Below are positions 19,560 through 31,234 of a stretch of DNA of 64,000 nt, piece by piece; within the stretch, counting starts at the first letter, position 1; every line of letters begins with the position of its first letter. Source of the stretch: Euphorbia lathyris (Eukaryota > Streptophyta > Magnoliopsida > Malpighiales > Euphorbiaceae); assembly GCF_963576675.1 (NCBI RefSeq), contig NC_088910.1:86300104-86364103 (forward strand), in the 5' to 3' direction. The notes below the pieces were generated by a model that was given only the letters and a program-made list of their open reading frames with translations, did not search any database and was not told the DNA's origin. The translations under genes were made by a program, and so were the position numbers.

Positions 19560-21480
19560 GATGAAGGACCATTGGCTTAAAGTTAGGGATTCTAATACCA
19601 AGTTTTTCCATTCTTTTGGTACTGGTAGGAAAAAAAGAAACAAGATTGAGAAGATTCGGGATGAAGCTGGTGAGTGGCGTGATTGGGATAGTGGTCTTAG
19701 AGATGTGATGGTGGATTACTCTCTTATTTATTTCAATATTTAATTACTTTCTCTATCAAAATTCTAAATTATATTCATCCTTGTATATCTATTGATCAAA
19801 ACACAGAGCTATTAGGAGGGGTGTCTATTGATAAGGTCAAAAGGGTCGTGTTTAGTATGCATCCCGATAAGGCTTAAGGGCCAGTTGGGATGAATCTAAG
19901 GTTTTTCCATTCATTTTGGTCGTTGGTGGGGGTGGACGTTGTCAAAGTTTGCAAGGACTTTTTTGCCATTGGTTCTTTGCCATTGGGTTTGAATAATACA
20001 AGAATTATGCTTATACCCAAGAAGGAGTAACCAAAAACTATGGGAAATTTTCGTCTGATCTCCCTCTGTAATGTTCTATATAAGATAATTGCAAAAGTTA
20101 TTGCAAATAGAATGAAGCCTTTACTAGATTTGCTTATCTCTGAGTCTCAAAGTACGTTTGTTCCCGATCGGTTATCACTCATAATATCCTAATAGCCTTT
20201 GAAACAACGCATTTTCTTCGAACAACTAGAAGGAAGGATCGTTTTGCTGCCTTGAAGATAGACATGAGTAGGGCATACGATAGTCTGAAATGGGGGTATG
20301 TTAGAGCAGTGTTAAGCTGATTTGGCTTTAGTGATGATTGGGTGGATTTGATTATGCGCTGCTTGTGAACAGTTAAGTATCATATTGCAGCTGATGGTCA
20401 AGAGCTTGGGTGTCACACCCGACCCTAAATGACCTCAATCGGCATCGGGCGTGAAATAGAAAGATCATAATCAATACTTAGGAGTCTCCAATTTATCTCA
20501 ATATCATATTATATTACAATTGAAATACCAAAGTTCTAACTATAATTCTAACAATAAGCAGCCAACTTCCAAACCTCGTCTAATCGGTCGGTAACCTTCT
20601 CTATATCCTGTACTTTATCACCTAAAAACATTAAAACATTTAAAAACGTGAGACAAAAATCTCAGTAAGAAGCTATCAGAAATTTAGACCCGGATGTGAC
20701 ATTGGGCCTATAATTCCTTATCGTGGAATTCGCCAAGGTGATCCACTTTCACCTTATATCTTTATTATTTGTGTAGAGGGGCTGAGCACACTGATTCGAG
20801 CGAAGGAAAGATAGGTTTTTGGCATGGTTGTAGTGTGAGGTCGGGGATCCTATTGTCAATCATTTGTTTTTCAGAGTTGGTTGCTATTTGTTTTTTCGGG
20901 CTAATTTAGAGGAATATGAAGGTGTCCAGGAGGTTTTGTAGGAGTATGAACTTGCCTCAGGCCAAACCATAAATTATTAGAAGTTAGCTATCTTGTTTAG
21001 CCAGAATATACAACCTGATGAGAAAAGTTCAGTAAGTGGGGTGCTTGGTGTGGCGGAGACTCAAAATCAAGGAAGATATCTCAGTCTTCCTTTTTGTGGG
21101 GCACAGTAAAACAAAGGTTCTTCTATTCATAAAGGATTGACTTTGGAACCGTATTAATTCATGGAATTCCAAACTCCTTTCCTGTGCAGGCAAAGAGATA
21201 TTACTGAAGACACTGGTGCAGGCTATTCCTAATTTCGCTATGAATCTTTTCTTACTTCCTAAATGTCTTTGTCTTGAAATTGAGCGTATGTTAGATGCTT
21301 TTGGTGGTGTAATAAAGGAAAAGGCATAAGATGGCTCAATTGGGATAAGTTTTGTGATGTTAAAGACATGGGTGGCTTCGGCTTTAAAAGGTTGTGTGAA
21401 CTCAATCAAGCTATATTGGGTAAGCATGGATGGAGGTTTATGACCGAACCCAATTCTTTGGTTTCACGCATTTTTAAGGC
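19560..21480 (+). pseudogene. LINE reverse transcriptase, interrupted and catalytically dead
   Basis: Pieces in changing frames: KVRDSNTKFFHSFGTGRKKR, then [35 protein letters not shown] (first catalytic Asp kept) and, after the 291-bp insertion, [16 protein letters not shown]. The catalytic FADD box is replaced by FRVG in HLFFRVGCYLFFRAN (about 20863-20910), so both catalytic aspartates of that motif are gone. Several stop codons as well. Confidence 0.85.
20411..20701. mobile_element. 291-bp LTR-like insertion in LINE RT
   Basis: Starts TGTCACACCCGACC and ends CGGATGTGACA, with inverted tips TGTCAC / GTGACA. TTGGG flanks at 20406-20410 and 20702-20706. Removing the insertion and one TTGGG restores the RT frame into [12 protein letters not shown]. 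The size suits a solo LTR of a small retroelement. Confidence 0.87.
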
Positions 21481-21839
21481 TAAATACTTAAAAAAATTGT
21501 AGTTTTTTGGAAGCAGTTAAAGGTAATAACCCAAGTTTTGTTTGGAGTAGTATCTTTCAAGCGAAAGATTTGCTAATTCAAGGTTGTAAGAGAAGGGTTG
21601 GAAGTGGTGAAAATATTATAATCGGTCATGATCCTTGGTTGATTGGTGGAATTGAAAGGAAACCATCTAGGATTCTTCCCCAAGAAATTGTAGATGCAAA
21701 AGTTTCATCTCCTTTTGAAGTTAACTGTAGAAGATGGGATGAAGAAGTCATAAGAGATGTGTTTAACGAGGAAGATCAAAACCTTATTCTTAGTGTACTG
21801 CTTCTAGTAATTGCGTTCAAGAAATTTGGTTTTGGAGTT

Positions 21840-22892
21840 TAGAGAAGGATGGTTCTTTTTATATGAAGAGTGCTTACAAATGGTTATGTAATGGGACCCA
21901 CCTGGTTGGTAATAGTATGTGGAAAAAGATGTGGAGCTTGAAAGTTCCTCCTAAGGTGCGTAATTTGCTTTGGCGTGCTTATAGAAATGTTTTGCTTATA
22001 ACTGTTGTGCTTACAGAGAAACGTGTGGTTGTCAATCCTAGTTGTGCTATCTCTAATTTAGATTTTGAGTCTATTTTACATGTGTTTAGAGATTGCATTC
22101 ACACTCAATCTGTTTGGAATACGTCTGGTTTGGGTAGAGTGTTGGGTGGCGATTTTCTTTGCTTTAAAGCTTGGTTGGAATTCATTCTTGCGAATTTTAG
22201 TGCTGAGAATCGCTGTTTGTAGGCTATGGTTGTGTGGAATATGTGGCTACATAGAAACAATTCTATTTGGAATAATTCAAGGAATTTTGCAGATGTTTGT
22301 TTTTGTCTAGCGTGCATTGGGTTGAAGGAGTGGCATGATGCTTAATCAAAGGGGATGAATGTTGGTGCCCAGGTTGTTTTAGGTGGGGCAGGGTCTGCTT
22401 GGGGTGCAATTCACTGGTTACAGCCTCCTCTAGCTCGCTTTAAACTGAATGTGGATGCCTCTATTATCTCGGGTTTATGTCTGTTGGATTTAGGGGCGGT
22501 GCTAAGTTTTGTGGAGCTTTTTCCAAACCTGTGCGTGGTGATTTTTTGCCTCGTGTAGGGGAAGCTATGGGCATTCGGGAATCTCTAAGTTGGCTTAACA
22601 GAAAGTGTATGGACGGATGTCTTGTTGAAACCGATGCAGAGGTGGTGGTTTTAAATCTTAATCAACCTGCCTTCAGGTCTTATTACAGTCTTGTTCTTGA
22701 TGATTGTAATTGATTCATTCGTTTAATGACGTTAGTATCATTGTCGCTAGTCGTTCTGCGAATAGTGTCGCCCATGAACTTGCAAGGGCATCATATTCTA
22801 TGCTAAGATTGATGGAGTGGCATACTAGTCCTCCAGATTTCATAGTTCAAACCTTGTATTCTGTTTTTATTTTATGCATTGTCTTTTCTTAA
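21840..22892 (+). pseudogene. LINE zf-RVT and C-terminal RNase H
   Basis: MKSAYKWLCNGTHLVGNSMW, VPPKVRNLLWRAYRNVL and C-x-I...HVFRDCIHTQSVW match the zf-RVT domain of plant LINEs (21863-22150). An RNase H tail follows in two frames: PPLARFKLNVDAS, GIRESLSWLNRKC, ETDAEVVVL and SANSVAHELAR. Frame changes near 22220 and 22480 and a stop near 22710 show decay. The RNase H tail is normal for this plant L1 group. Confidence 0.78.
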
Positions 22893-22898
22893 AAAAAA

Positions 22899-23639
22899 CC
22901 GAATTGAGAAATGAAAAATGAAATCAAAATTGAAGCTAATTTCAATTTCAAGGGCAAAAACATCATTTAGGCGACCTACAAAACCGGTTCAAAACGATGC
23001 GTGTATGTTGTTTATAATCCCTCAACTCTAGTAATAGTTAAGGATGATTTATTTCTTTTCAATGGAAGTTAAAATTTCAATCTCTTTAGAAAAAAATGCA
23101 TGGTTCAAAATATAAGAAGAACAAAACTAATAATTGAATACCTAGAGGTAACATGAATCTAATAAATAAATCTTAAAGATAATAATACTAAAACTGAAAG
23201 AATTCAATGTTGTTATTTTTTGGGCTAAATTGTATCCATGACAAGAAGTTTGTTTCATTATACTTTGTATTATTTAAATAAAATTATTGAATTTCATTTT
23301 TATTTCAACAAAGACAATAATAGTTACATTGGAAAGAACTTACTTTTATGTATATCATGACAGTTACGTAATAACTATATGTATGTCATGTGATAGAAAA
23401 AGTATATTTTTTTATCTGCAAGTGATAAGCAACTGAATTTCATATAGATGTGTCATGTCATACATAAGAATCAATCATTTGTAACGTGATTGCGATGTTA
23501 CTATTTTAGTAAGTTTTTTTAATATAAAATGGTCGCAATGACTTTATTGAAATAAAATAAAAATTAAATATTTTATAAAACAAAATAAAAGTTAGTGACC
23601 ATTTTGAAATTGACTCTAAATTTTAGGGACTATCGGTGC
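22899..23639. other. AT-rich spacer, nothing recognised
   Basis: No open reading frame or structured repeat seen. The right end (CGGTGCAATTTACCC and what follows) resembles the noncoding flanks of DNA transposons and may belong to the hAT element downstream. Confidence 0.4.
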
Positions 23640-23739
23640 AATTTACCCTATCTTTTTTGTCACTAACATTAGGAATAAGGTGCAAAATGCCCCTAATATT
23701 TACAGCCAGAAGCAATTTTACCCTTAACCCATGGCTTAA

Positions 23740-23886
23740 AAAGGCGATCGCCTCTTTTGCCTCAAACGAGAGGTGATCACCTTGCCGCCTTCCAGAATGG
23801 AAGGCTGGAAGGCGGCTTACCTTCAAGAGGCGATCGCCTTTGGCTCTCAGGTGAGAGGCGATCGCCTCTTGAATGTGAGGCGTCAA
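23740..23886. repeat. Palindromic AGGCGATCGCCT cluster
   Basis: Three copies of the palindrome AGGCGATCGCCT (about 23742, 23826, 23856), one GAGGTGATCACCTT variant, and a pair of inverted CCGCCTTCCAG / CTGGAAGGCGG segments lie between. The segment can fold as a nested hairpin and lies about 500 bp before the hAT coding start, where transposase binding sites of a hAT 5' end would be expected. Confidence 0.6.
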
Positions 23887-24394
23887 GTTAGCCTCTTTAA
23901 AAAAAACTAATTTCTATTAAAACCAAAACGCAAGCCCGATAAACTAAAGAAGAAACAGACACAGACACCCCCCAAACTCCAACGGCTCTCTTCTTCTCCT
24001 CCTCACCACCGATTCTTCTCCTCCATACCACCGAGTTTCTGCTTCTCAGCTCGCCGACGGCCGGTCATCAATCACCACATGTATGTTTTTTCTCTCATTT
24101 CCTATTTATTTTATCTTCTTTTTCTGTTTAGGGTTAGGATTTCTGATTCTTCTTCACTCTTGATTTCTTTTTATACTTTCTTTCTTCTTATACTTTCTTT
24201 CTTTCCATGTAATTATGCCATTATGCTGCCGAATTTTTGTGAAAATTTCTAGTGTTGAGATATGATTTGAATTTATGCTTTTAATTGATTATATTTTTTT
24301 TCTGTTTTGTGGAATTTTATTGTCATAAATTACTTGTGTATCATTTTTGTTATTAAGATGTTTTCAATTAATTGAATTTTGCAGGTGTTTGCAA

Positions 24395-26453
24395 ATGAGT
24401 GGTAGTGCTAGTGCTACTGATTTTACTGCATCGAAAAAACCGAATGCAAGAGCAGATCCTTGTTGGAAGTATGTGACGCTAAATAAGCCACCTTCTACAA
24501 ATGATCTCAAGTGTAACTTTTGTGACTTTGTCTCCAAAGCTGGAATATGCCGAGCTAAGTATCACATTGTTGGAGGAAATACTAGTGTTCAGGTGTGCCA
24601 AAAATGTCCACCTCATGTGAAAGATGAAATTGCTAATTATCTTGCATCTAAAAAAGCAGCATGTCAATTGGTGGAAGATGTAGATATCACCAATTTAGAT
24701 AGTTTTGGGGATGATGAGATGGAGCTGGATGATCTTGGAGAGTCTGATAATAGGGGTGGAAAGAAAAGTCAGTCTAAAATTCATATCCCGAAGAAACCAG
24801 GGGTGAAGGCTCCAATGGATGTATTTTTCAAACAAGATGCTAAAAAGGCCGTGAAAGATAGAAAGTTGAGACAAACAACAGTGAATGAAGCTTGCAAAAA
24901 AGAGTTGTGAGAAAAAGCTTGTGAGGATATAGCTAGGTGGATGTATGATGCGACAATTCCTTTTAATGTTGTAAATTATCCTAACTTTGATGTGATGCTA
25001 GAGTCCGTTGGACAGTATGGTGTTGGGTTGAAGCCGCCTACAATGTATGAACTTTGAGTTCCCCTTTTGAATAAATAAGTTATCAAAGTGAAGGATGAAA
25101 AGAAATCATATGAAGAAGAATGGGCACAGTATGGATGTTCAATTATGGCTGATGGTTGGACAGATAAAAAGCAAATAACTTTGATTAACTTTTTGGTACT
25201 GTTTTTATCGAATCAGTTGATGGTTCTGATTATTCCAAAACCGGGGGGAAGTTGTTTGAATTGTTTGATAAAATGGTTGAAAGAATTGGAGAGCAGAATG
25301 TTGTTCAGTTTATTACTAATAGTGCTGCATCAAATGTACTTGCAGGTAAACAATGCTAATTTATTACATTATTAAATTTTTGACTTGTACTTCTATTATT
25401 TTGCAATCTTTTATTGATTTTTGCTATCATACTTTTATAACATATAGGCAAATTTTTGGAAGCAAAGAGGCCAAACTTGTATTGGACGCCATGTGCAACT
25501 CACTACATTGATATGATATTGGAAGATATTGGGAAGTTGCCAATTGTCCAGAGAACTGTAAAGAAGGTAGTGAAGTTGAATTCATACATTTATACTCGCC
25601 CAGGTGTAGTGAATTTGTTGAGAAAATTCACTAATGAAAGAAAGCTTGTCAGGCATGGTATCACAAGATTTGCCACTGTTTATCTCACACTTTACCGCAT
25701 GCATTCGGTGAAGGCTCTTTTGAGAAGGATGTTTGTCTCCGATGATTGGACCAAAAGCAAGTTGGCAAAAGAAATTGGAGGAAAGACAGTGGATGGTTAT
25801 GTATTGTCAACGTCATTTTGGGCGGACACTCTTTACATTTTAAAGATCTTTGGCCCTTTAGTCTATGTGCTTCGATTGGTGGATGGTGAGAAAAGGCCTG
25901 CTATGGGATATATCCATAGGGCTATGGATATGGCTAAAGAGACGATAGAGAAGACTTTCGATGGTGATACAGATAAGTGTGATAATGTTTTTGAAATAAT
26001 TAACAAGATATGGAATAAACAACTCCGTCAACCTTTGCATGGAGATGGTTATATGTTAAATCCAGCATTTTTCAATGCACGTGAGGTTAGAAAAGGATTT
26101 TATCAGACATTTGAGAGATTGGTTCCAAGTGAGCAAGAGCAAGACCAAATCAATACACAGTTGACTAAATATCATAATAGTTCACCGACCGATTTATTTG
26201 GAATGAAGATGGTGGTTAGGCAACGAACAACATTAGATCCAGGTAAATAATAACTTTGGACATTTGAATTTTCCAACTTTAAGTTCATTATTTGCATTTG
26301 TATTTTAATAAGCATTATAATTTTGTGTGTTTAGTTGATTGGTGGAAATCATTTGGAGGAAGTCTTCCACAATTACAAAAATTTGCCATCAAAGTGCTTA
26401 GTCTCACTTGTAGTGCATCGGGTTGTGAAAGAAATTGGAGTATCTCTGAACAT
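24395..26453 (+). pseudogene. hAT transposase (BED zinc finger, DUF659, dimerisation domain)
   Basis: ATG at 24395 follows acceptor TTTTGCAG. BED-type finger: CNFCDFVSKAGICRAKYHIVG with later Cys. DUF659 region: YGCSIMADGWTDKK and ITNSAASNVLAG. Next exon, from 25448: CATHYIDMILEDIGKL, FAT-like GITRFATVYLTL, FWADTLYILKIFGPLVYVLR. The C-terminal dimerisation part ends CSASGCERNWSISEH at 26453 and a donor GTAAGTT follows; the last exon is absent. Introns are about 25346-25447 and 26247-26333. Lesions: TGA at 24908-24910, further stops near 25056 and 25076, and a frame change near 25205. Transposase would have acted on its own terminal repeats, which I could not place. Confidence 0.85.
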
Positions 26454-26514
26454 GTAAGTTAATAAAAATAATTTTAATAAACTTTTTTATGTTTTAATAT
26501 TAGTTATTGAAGGA

Positions 26515-27850
26515 TTTGAAGCGGAAGCATGTTGGTATTTAGGATACGAATTTCAAAAAAAATCCCTAAACAAACAATCAGTGTGATCCAATCACTCTGA
26601 TAGACAGTCAAACATCTGATGTCTGACATCAAATCCTTAACCAAGATCATTAAGTTCTTTAATAATCAAATTGGTATTTATACTACGAGATTGGAATAAA
26701 TACCTCTTGTAGATTCCAATCGGATATTAAAATTTCTCTAGTGGTGAAGCCTCTAGTCAGTCCACTAAGTCGATTAGATCAAGCCTCGAAGAAATTAGAA
26801 CTCTTGCTCAAAGATTGATCAACACCGAAAATCAACCAAAAGTATATATCAAGCTTTCATATATGAGTATATATGAATATGTTCACTTGATTTTTAAGTG
26901 ACATACATATATAATATATATGTCAAACATATCAATCCAGTTTGGATTGATATGTCTTGTATGCAGTAGGATACCTTACGTGTCCTACTACATGCAATGA
27001 TATATATTTTTAATTTTCTTTTTCAAATAATAATATAATAATAAATATTAAATATAATAATAAAAATAAAAATAAATATTATTATTATATCTAATAATTT
27101 ATTATATATTTATTATTATAATAACATATAATAATAATTAATTAAGCACTTAATTAATTATTAGTATACCTTTTAATAAAATCTAAGAGGAGCTAATTTA
27201 AAACGTCTGTCAATTCCAACAGTCAACACTTGACTATTGTATTTTGAAAAAGCCATCAATTTAAATTGAGCAATATTAATTTTTTCATTTCAATTGAATA
27301 TCAAACAATGTTAGAATGTTTTGTCAATCCCATTGACACATTCAATTGAGTCAATTAATTAATTAAAATACTTTTAATTAATCAATTTAACTAAAGCTTG
27401 ATACAAACAACTTGTATGTGTGTGACTTTCTAGGTTCATCTTTAACTGGCATTAGAGGCATAATAATAACACTTATTAATTATGTTAGGAATCCAATTCC
27501 TTGTACTATAAATGTATCCCATATAAGCTTAACTTATATTTACTTATAGTCCTCTAAAGGTCATAATCTCCAGCTAACACACTACGCCATGACGTCCCAA
27601 TTAAAGAATGAAGTTACTCGAAGTAAACTTATAATTAAACTAATTATGAACCATTGATCATAATTTCCATGCACTAAAGTCCTTTCATTAAAAATCCCGA
27701 TCTTGACTAGAGTCACAAAATGTCAAACTCTAATTGTCAAGATACTAAGAAATATTGTTTAAGTCTTTGATAAAATAAGACTCTCATCAAGGAACCATTC
27801 CTTGATACTTATCTCATAAGATGAGTCTTATTGTCCTGGCTAGGAACCCA
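26515..27850. mobile_element. Probable LTR or LTR fragment interrupting the hAT 3' end
   Basis: Noncoding 1.3 kb starting near GAAGCGGAAGCATGTTGGTA and ending at GGAACCCA, beside element B and the TRIM array. Its layout resembles the AAAGA-flanked solo LTR at 45453-47117 (a GCGGAA block near the start, long AT-rich middle, GTC/GAC-rich end). I could not define its true ends or target duplication. Confidence 0.4.
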
Positions 27851-27855
27851 TTGTT

Positions 27856-29062
27856 TGTAACGACCCGGTCCGGAGTGGGTGGCGCCGGGGTAAGAAGGCC
27901 TGAGCAAGGAGCGGCCCTAAGGGATGGCGATGGGGGCAGGAATGAACTGAATCCCACATCGGAAATGGAGAGGGAGTGATTGGGGCTTATTAGTAAGATG
28001 AGAATCCAATACATACAGACGCGTTTTAAAGCCGTGAGGCCCAATGTGTTGGAATTGGGCCAGAGCGGACAATATCTACATGGTATTGGACCAGAGTGTT
28101 ACAATTGGTATCAGAGCCAACTCTCCACGTACGATGTGTGGTTCGGGGACGAACCAGGCGGAAGCTGGTGGGCCTGTAACGACCCGGTCCGGAGTGGGTG
28201 GCGCCGGGGTAAGAAGGCCTGAGCAAGGAGCGGCCCTAAGGGATGGCGATGGGGGCATGAATGAACTGAATCCCACATCGGAAATGGAGAGGGAGTGATT
28301 GGGGCTTATTAGTAAGATGTGAATCCAATACATGCAGACGCGTTTTAAAGCCGTGAGGCCCAATGTGTTGGAATTGGGCCAGAGCGGACAATATCTACAT
28401 GGTATTGGACCAGGGTGTTACAATTGGTATCAGAGCCGACTCTCCACGTACGATGTGTGGTTCGGGGACGAACCAGGCGGAAGCTGGTGGGCCTGTAACG
28501 ACCCGGTCCGGAGTGGGTGGCGCCGGGGTAAGAAGGCCTGAGCAAGGAGCGGCCCTAAGGGATGGCGATGGGGACAGGAATGAACTGAATCCCACATCGG
28601 AAATGGAAAGAGAGTGATTGGGGTTTATTAGTAAGATGTGAATCCAATACATACAGAGACGCGTTTTAAAGCCGTGAGGCCAAATGTGTTGGAATTGGGC
28701 CAGAGCGGACAATATCTACATGGTATTGGATCAGGGTGTTACAATTGGTATCAGAGCTGACTCTCCACGTACGATGTGTGGTTCGGGGACGAACCAGGCG
28801 GAAGCTGGTGGGCCTGTAACGACCCGGTCCGGAGTGGGTGGCGCCGGGGTAAGAAGGCCTGAGCAAGGAGCGGCCCTAAGGGATGGCGATGGGGGCAGGA
28901 ATGAACTGAATCCCACATCGGAAATGGAGAGGGAGTGATTGGGGCTTATTAGTAAGATGAGAATCCAATACATGCAGACGCGTTTTAAAGCCGTGAGGCC
29001 CAATGTGTTGGAATTGGGCCAGAGCGGACAATATCTACATGGTATTGGACCAGAGTGTTACA
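27856..29062 (+). mobile_element. Tandem TRIM array: four LTRs, three internal domains
   Basis: LTRs at 27856-28103, 28175-28422, 28494-28743 and 28815-29062 (248-250 bp) each start TGTAACGACCCGGTCC and end GTGTTACA. Between them are 71-bp internal segments (28104-28174, 28423-28493, 28744-28814) starting ATTGGTATCAGAGC, an initiator tRNA-Met primer site, and ending in a purine-rich GGCGGAAGCTGGTGGGCC. There is no coding region, so this is a terminal-repeat retrotransposon in miniature. TTGTT flanks the whole array (27851-27855 and 29063-29067), so it behaves as one insertion. The LTRs differ by only a few bases. Confidence 0.93.
28105..28118 (+). other. TRIM primer binding site (first of three)
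   Basis: TTGGTATCAGAGCC directly after the first LTR; identical or nearly identical sites follow the second and third LTRs (about 28424 and 28745). This is what identifies the 250-bp repeats as LTRs rather than a satellite. Confidence 0.88.
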
Positions 29063-29063
29063 T

Positions 29064-30554
29064 TGTTGGTCCCGTGTGATTAGTTCCAAGGGGGGAGGGT
29101 TAGAAACTAATATAACTTTTTCTATTTTAATTAAGCTGACTTAATATATTTTCTTGAGTTAGTTAACTCAGCTTTAGTCAGCACGACCGATTATAGTGTA
29201 AGACAGCTTTAGTCAGATGTTGACTAGAACTATTTTACGTATGAGTTGGGAATTGACACTATTGTGGTCAGCTTCCAACTCAGCATCTTATTTACTCAGT
29301 GTCAGTTTAAACAATTTATATGCTGAGTAAATATGACAAGCAACACATACAGATATATATATATATATAGAGAGAGAGTTAGAAATTACTCAGTATGACT
29401 TATCCTGGTTCGGCCTCTCTGCCTACGTCCAGTCCCCAGAATCCCTCCGGGCTTTTTAAATCCAATACTGAGCTCTTTAAAGGTAGAGCACAAACCGTTT
29501 ACAAGGCAGTTGAATATGCAAGAGTACCTTCCTCTATTCGTCTACTCAACTCCTACTAAGTGCTATAACCAAACACCTAGATTTCTCTACCACTAAGCAC
29601 TCAACACCGAGTATTCAGCACAACACTCTCAATTTTACAATTGATACAAATTGTTCTTTTTGGATGAAGAACACTTTAGATGATTACAGAAAATCAATCT
29701 AGCTTTTACACAAGAATAGAAATTTGGTGTAAGATCTCTTTTGGCTTTTGTGTGCTTTTGTATGTATTCTCTTTTTGTTCTTCTTGTGATCGGCTAATGA
29801 TCCAAGAGTGATCATGTCTTTATATAGTTGTGGTCTGAAGCAGAAATGGTTTGAACTTTGGATTTGTCCGTTGATCCAAACGGCTCCTTTTTAGACAAGG
29901 TTCTGGTCAGCTTCAGACTTGCAGGCCAATCCTGTCGTCTGAATTCTGCAGGCATCAGGTTTGTCTTCTTCTTGCAGGTTTCGTCTTCTTGTGCCAGTTC
30001 GTCTTTTAGCTAACGAACAATTGACCCATGCATCTCGAAATTGGCTTTTGCATAATTCCAAGGTTTCTATTATTGGTGCAGACAGTCGTCGGAGGTTGTC
30101 TTTTAGCAAACGGAACATTCATGCTGTCCTGAAGATTACTCAGCTTCTCTTTGATAGCCGTTGTCTGTGATTGTTTGCTAATGCATATACTGAGTTCTCT
30201 TTCACTCAGCTTTCATGGTCAGCTTCGTTCTGCAAGACATAGTTCTCAAGAAGATATTTCTACCTTTGATGCTGAGCTTCGTTCCACTCAGCTTCTTAAT
30301 TTTTTAAGCTTCTGTTTTGAAGATGACTTATCTTCTCTTACGTTGAGTTTCACTCTACTCAGCTTGTGCTGTGATCTTATGCTGACTTCGTCCTGTCTTA
30401 CTTTTTATTTCTATTTGTATTTATAATTATACTCAACACTGAACAAACATATTAGTACAATTAAATCAAAGCACTTAAATTTAATTGTTCCTTAATCATG
30501 GATTAACTTAAATAATTTTGTCAAATTAAAATCGTGTGGAAAGGTGTTTCAACA
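29064..30554 (-). repeat. 3' LTR of Copia element B (1491 bp)
   Basis: Minus strand starts TGTTGAAACACC-like (GGTGTTTCAACA at 30543-30554 on plus) and ends CACGGGACCAACA at 29064. The LTR of A shares both tips and the central block (TATCCTGGTTCGGCCTCTC on plus near 29400). The first 73 bp on plus match 39553-39625. Confidence 0.9.
29819..29826 (-). promoter_or_regulatory. TATA box of the element B LTR
   Basis: Minus strand TATATAAAG, at the position corresponding to the TATATAAA of the element A LTR. Confidence 0.65.
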
Positions 30555-31234
30555 AACTCCCCCATTTTGATGTTGGTAAAATATTCAATTGATGGAACTC
30601 AGCATTGAGATTCCCCATGATTGAAATTCTTTTTATGCTTCTGAAATTAGTCCCCCGTAAGGGTTGCATCTATTGACTTGACTTAACTCTAAACCTTCTA
30701 AGATTTAATTGAGTAAAGTTAAGGTATGCTTATACTGACTTAGTTCAGTTCTAGACCTTCCAAGATCTAATTCGGATGAGCCTAGGTCAATTTTCAGAAG
30801 AGGTCAATATGTGAGATATGTTTTGACTCAGTTTTGATACATGGTTAGTTTGATATCAGAGTTATGGGAAACCTAGAGCAAATGTATACTGAGTATATTC
30901 CCTTTTTCTTTTATTTGTTTGTTCAATTAAGACAGATCAACATAAAGCACAATACTTAAGTAAGCATCACATAAGATCAATCAATTTTGGAATAAACGAT
31001 GCATGATTTTATATGGTCAGCAAAACAAAATACGCCAGATAAGGGAAACATAAAAAATACACGTCAAGAATAAAAACTAGCAAGCTAAACTAGCCAAACT
31101 ATTCCTTCCTATTGACTTGAGCAGAACTAGCCAAACTATTCCTTCCTATTGACTTGAGCAGGATTGACTTTGGCTTTTCCCTTTTGTTGCAGCTGACTGC
31201 TGGATGCGCTGCCTGTGTGCTGAGTTCTATCAGC
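30555..31234 (-). other. 3' untranslated part of element B with polypurine tract
   Basis: Next to the LTR the minus strand reads CAAAATGGGGGAGTT, the polypurine tract for plus-strand priming. The rest is noncoding. A direct duplication of CCAAACTATTCCTTCCTATT lies at about 31096-31155. Confidence 0.75.

Larger units (their letters stand above)
17888..22898 (+). mobile_element. L1-type LINE, dead, with two nested LTR insertions
   Basis: Endonuclease, RT, zf-RVT and RNase H regions follow in order and the element ends in a short A run (TCTTAAAAAAAA, 22889-22898). It starts directly at the truncated LTR, either because it is 5' truncated or because the rearrangement cut it. All parts contain stops and frameshifts. 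Target duplications were not found. Confidence 0.88.

Noticed and set aside
28044..28938. Repeated 84-codon open frames within the TRIM array
   Set aside because: They are the same LTR read in one frame several times, cross LTR ends and match no protein; the LTR/primer-site structure explains them.
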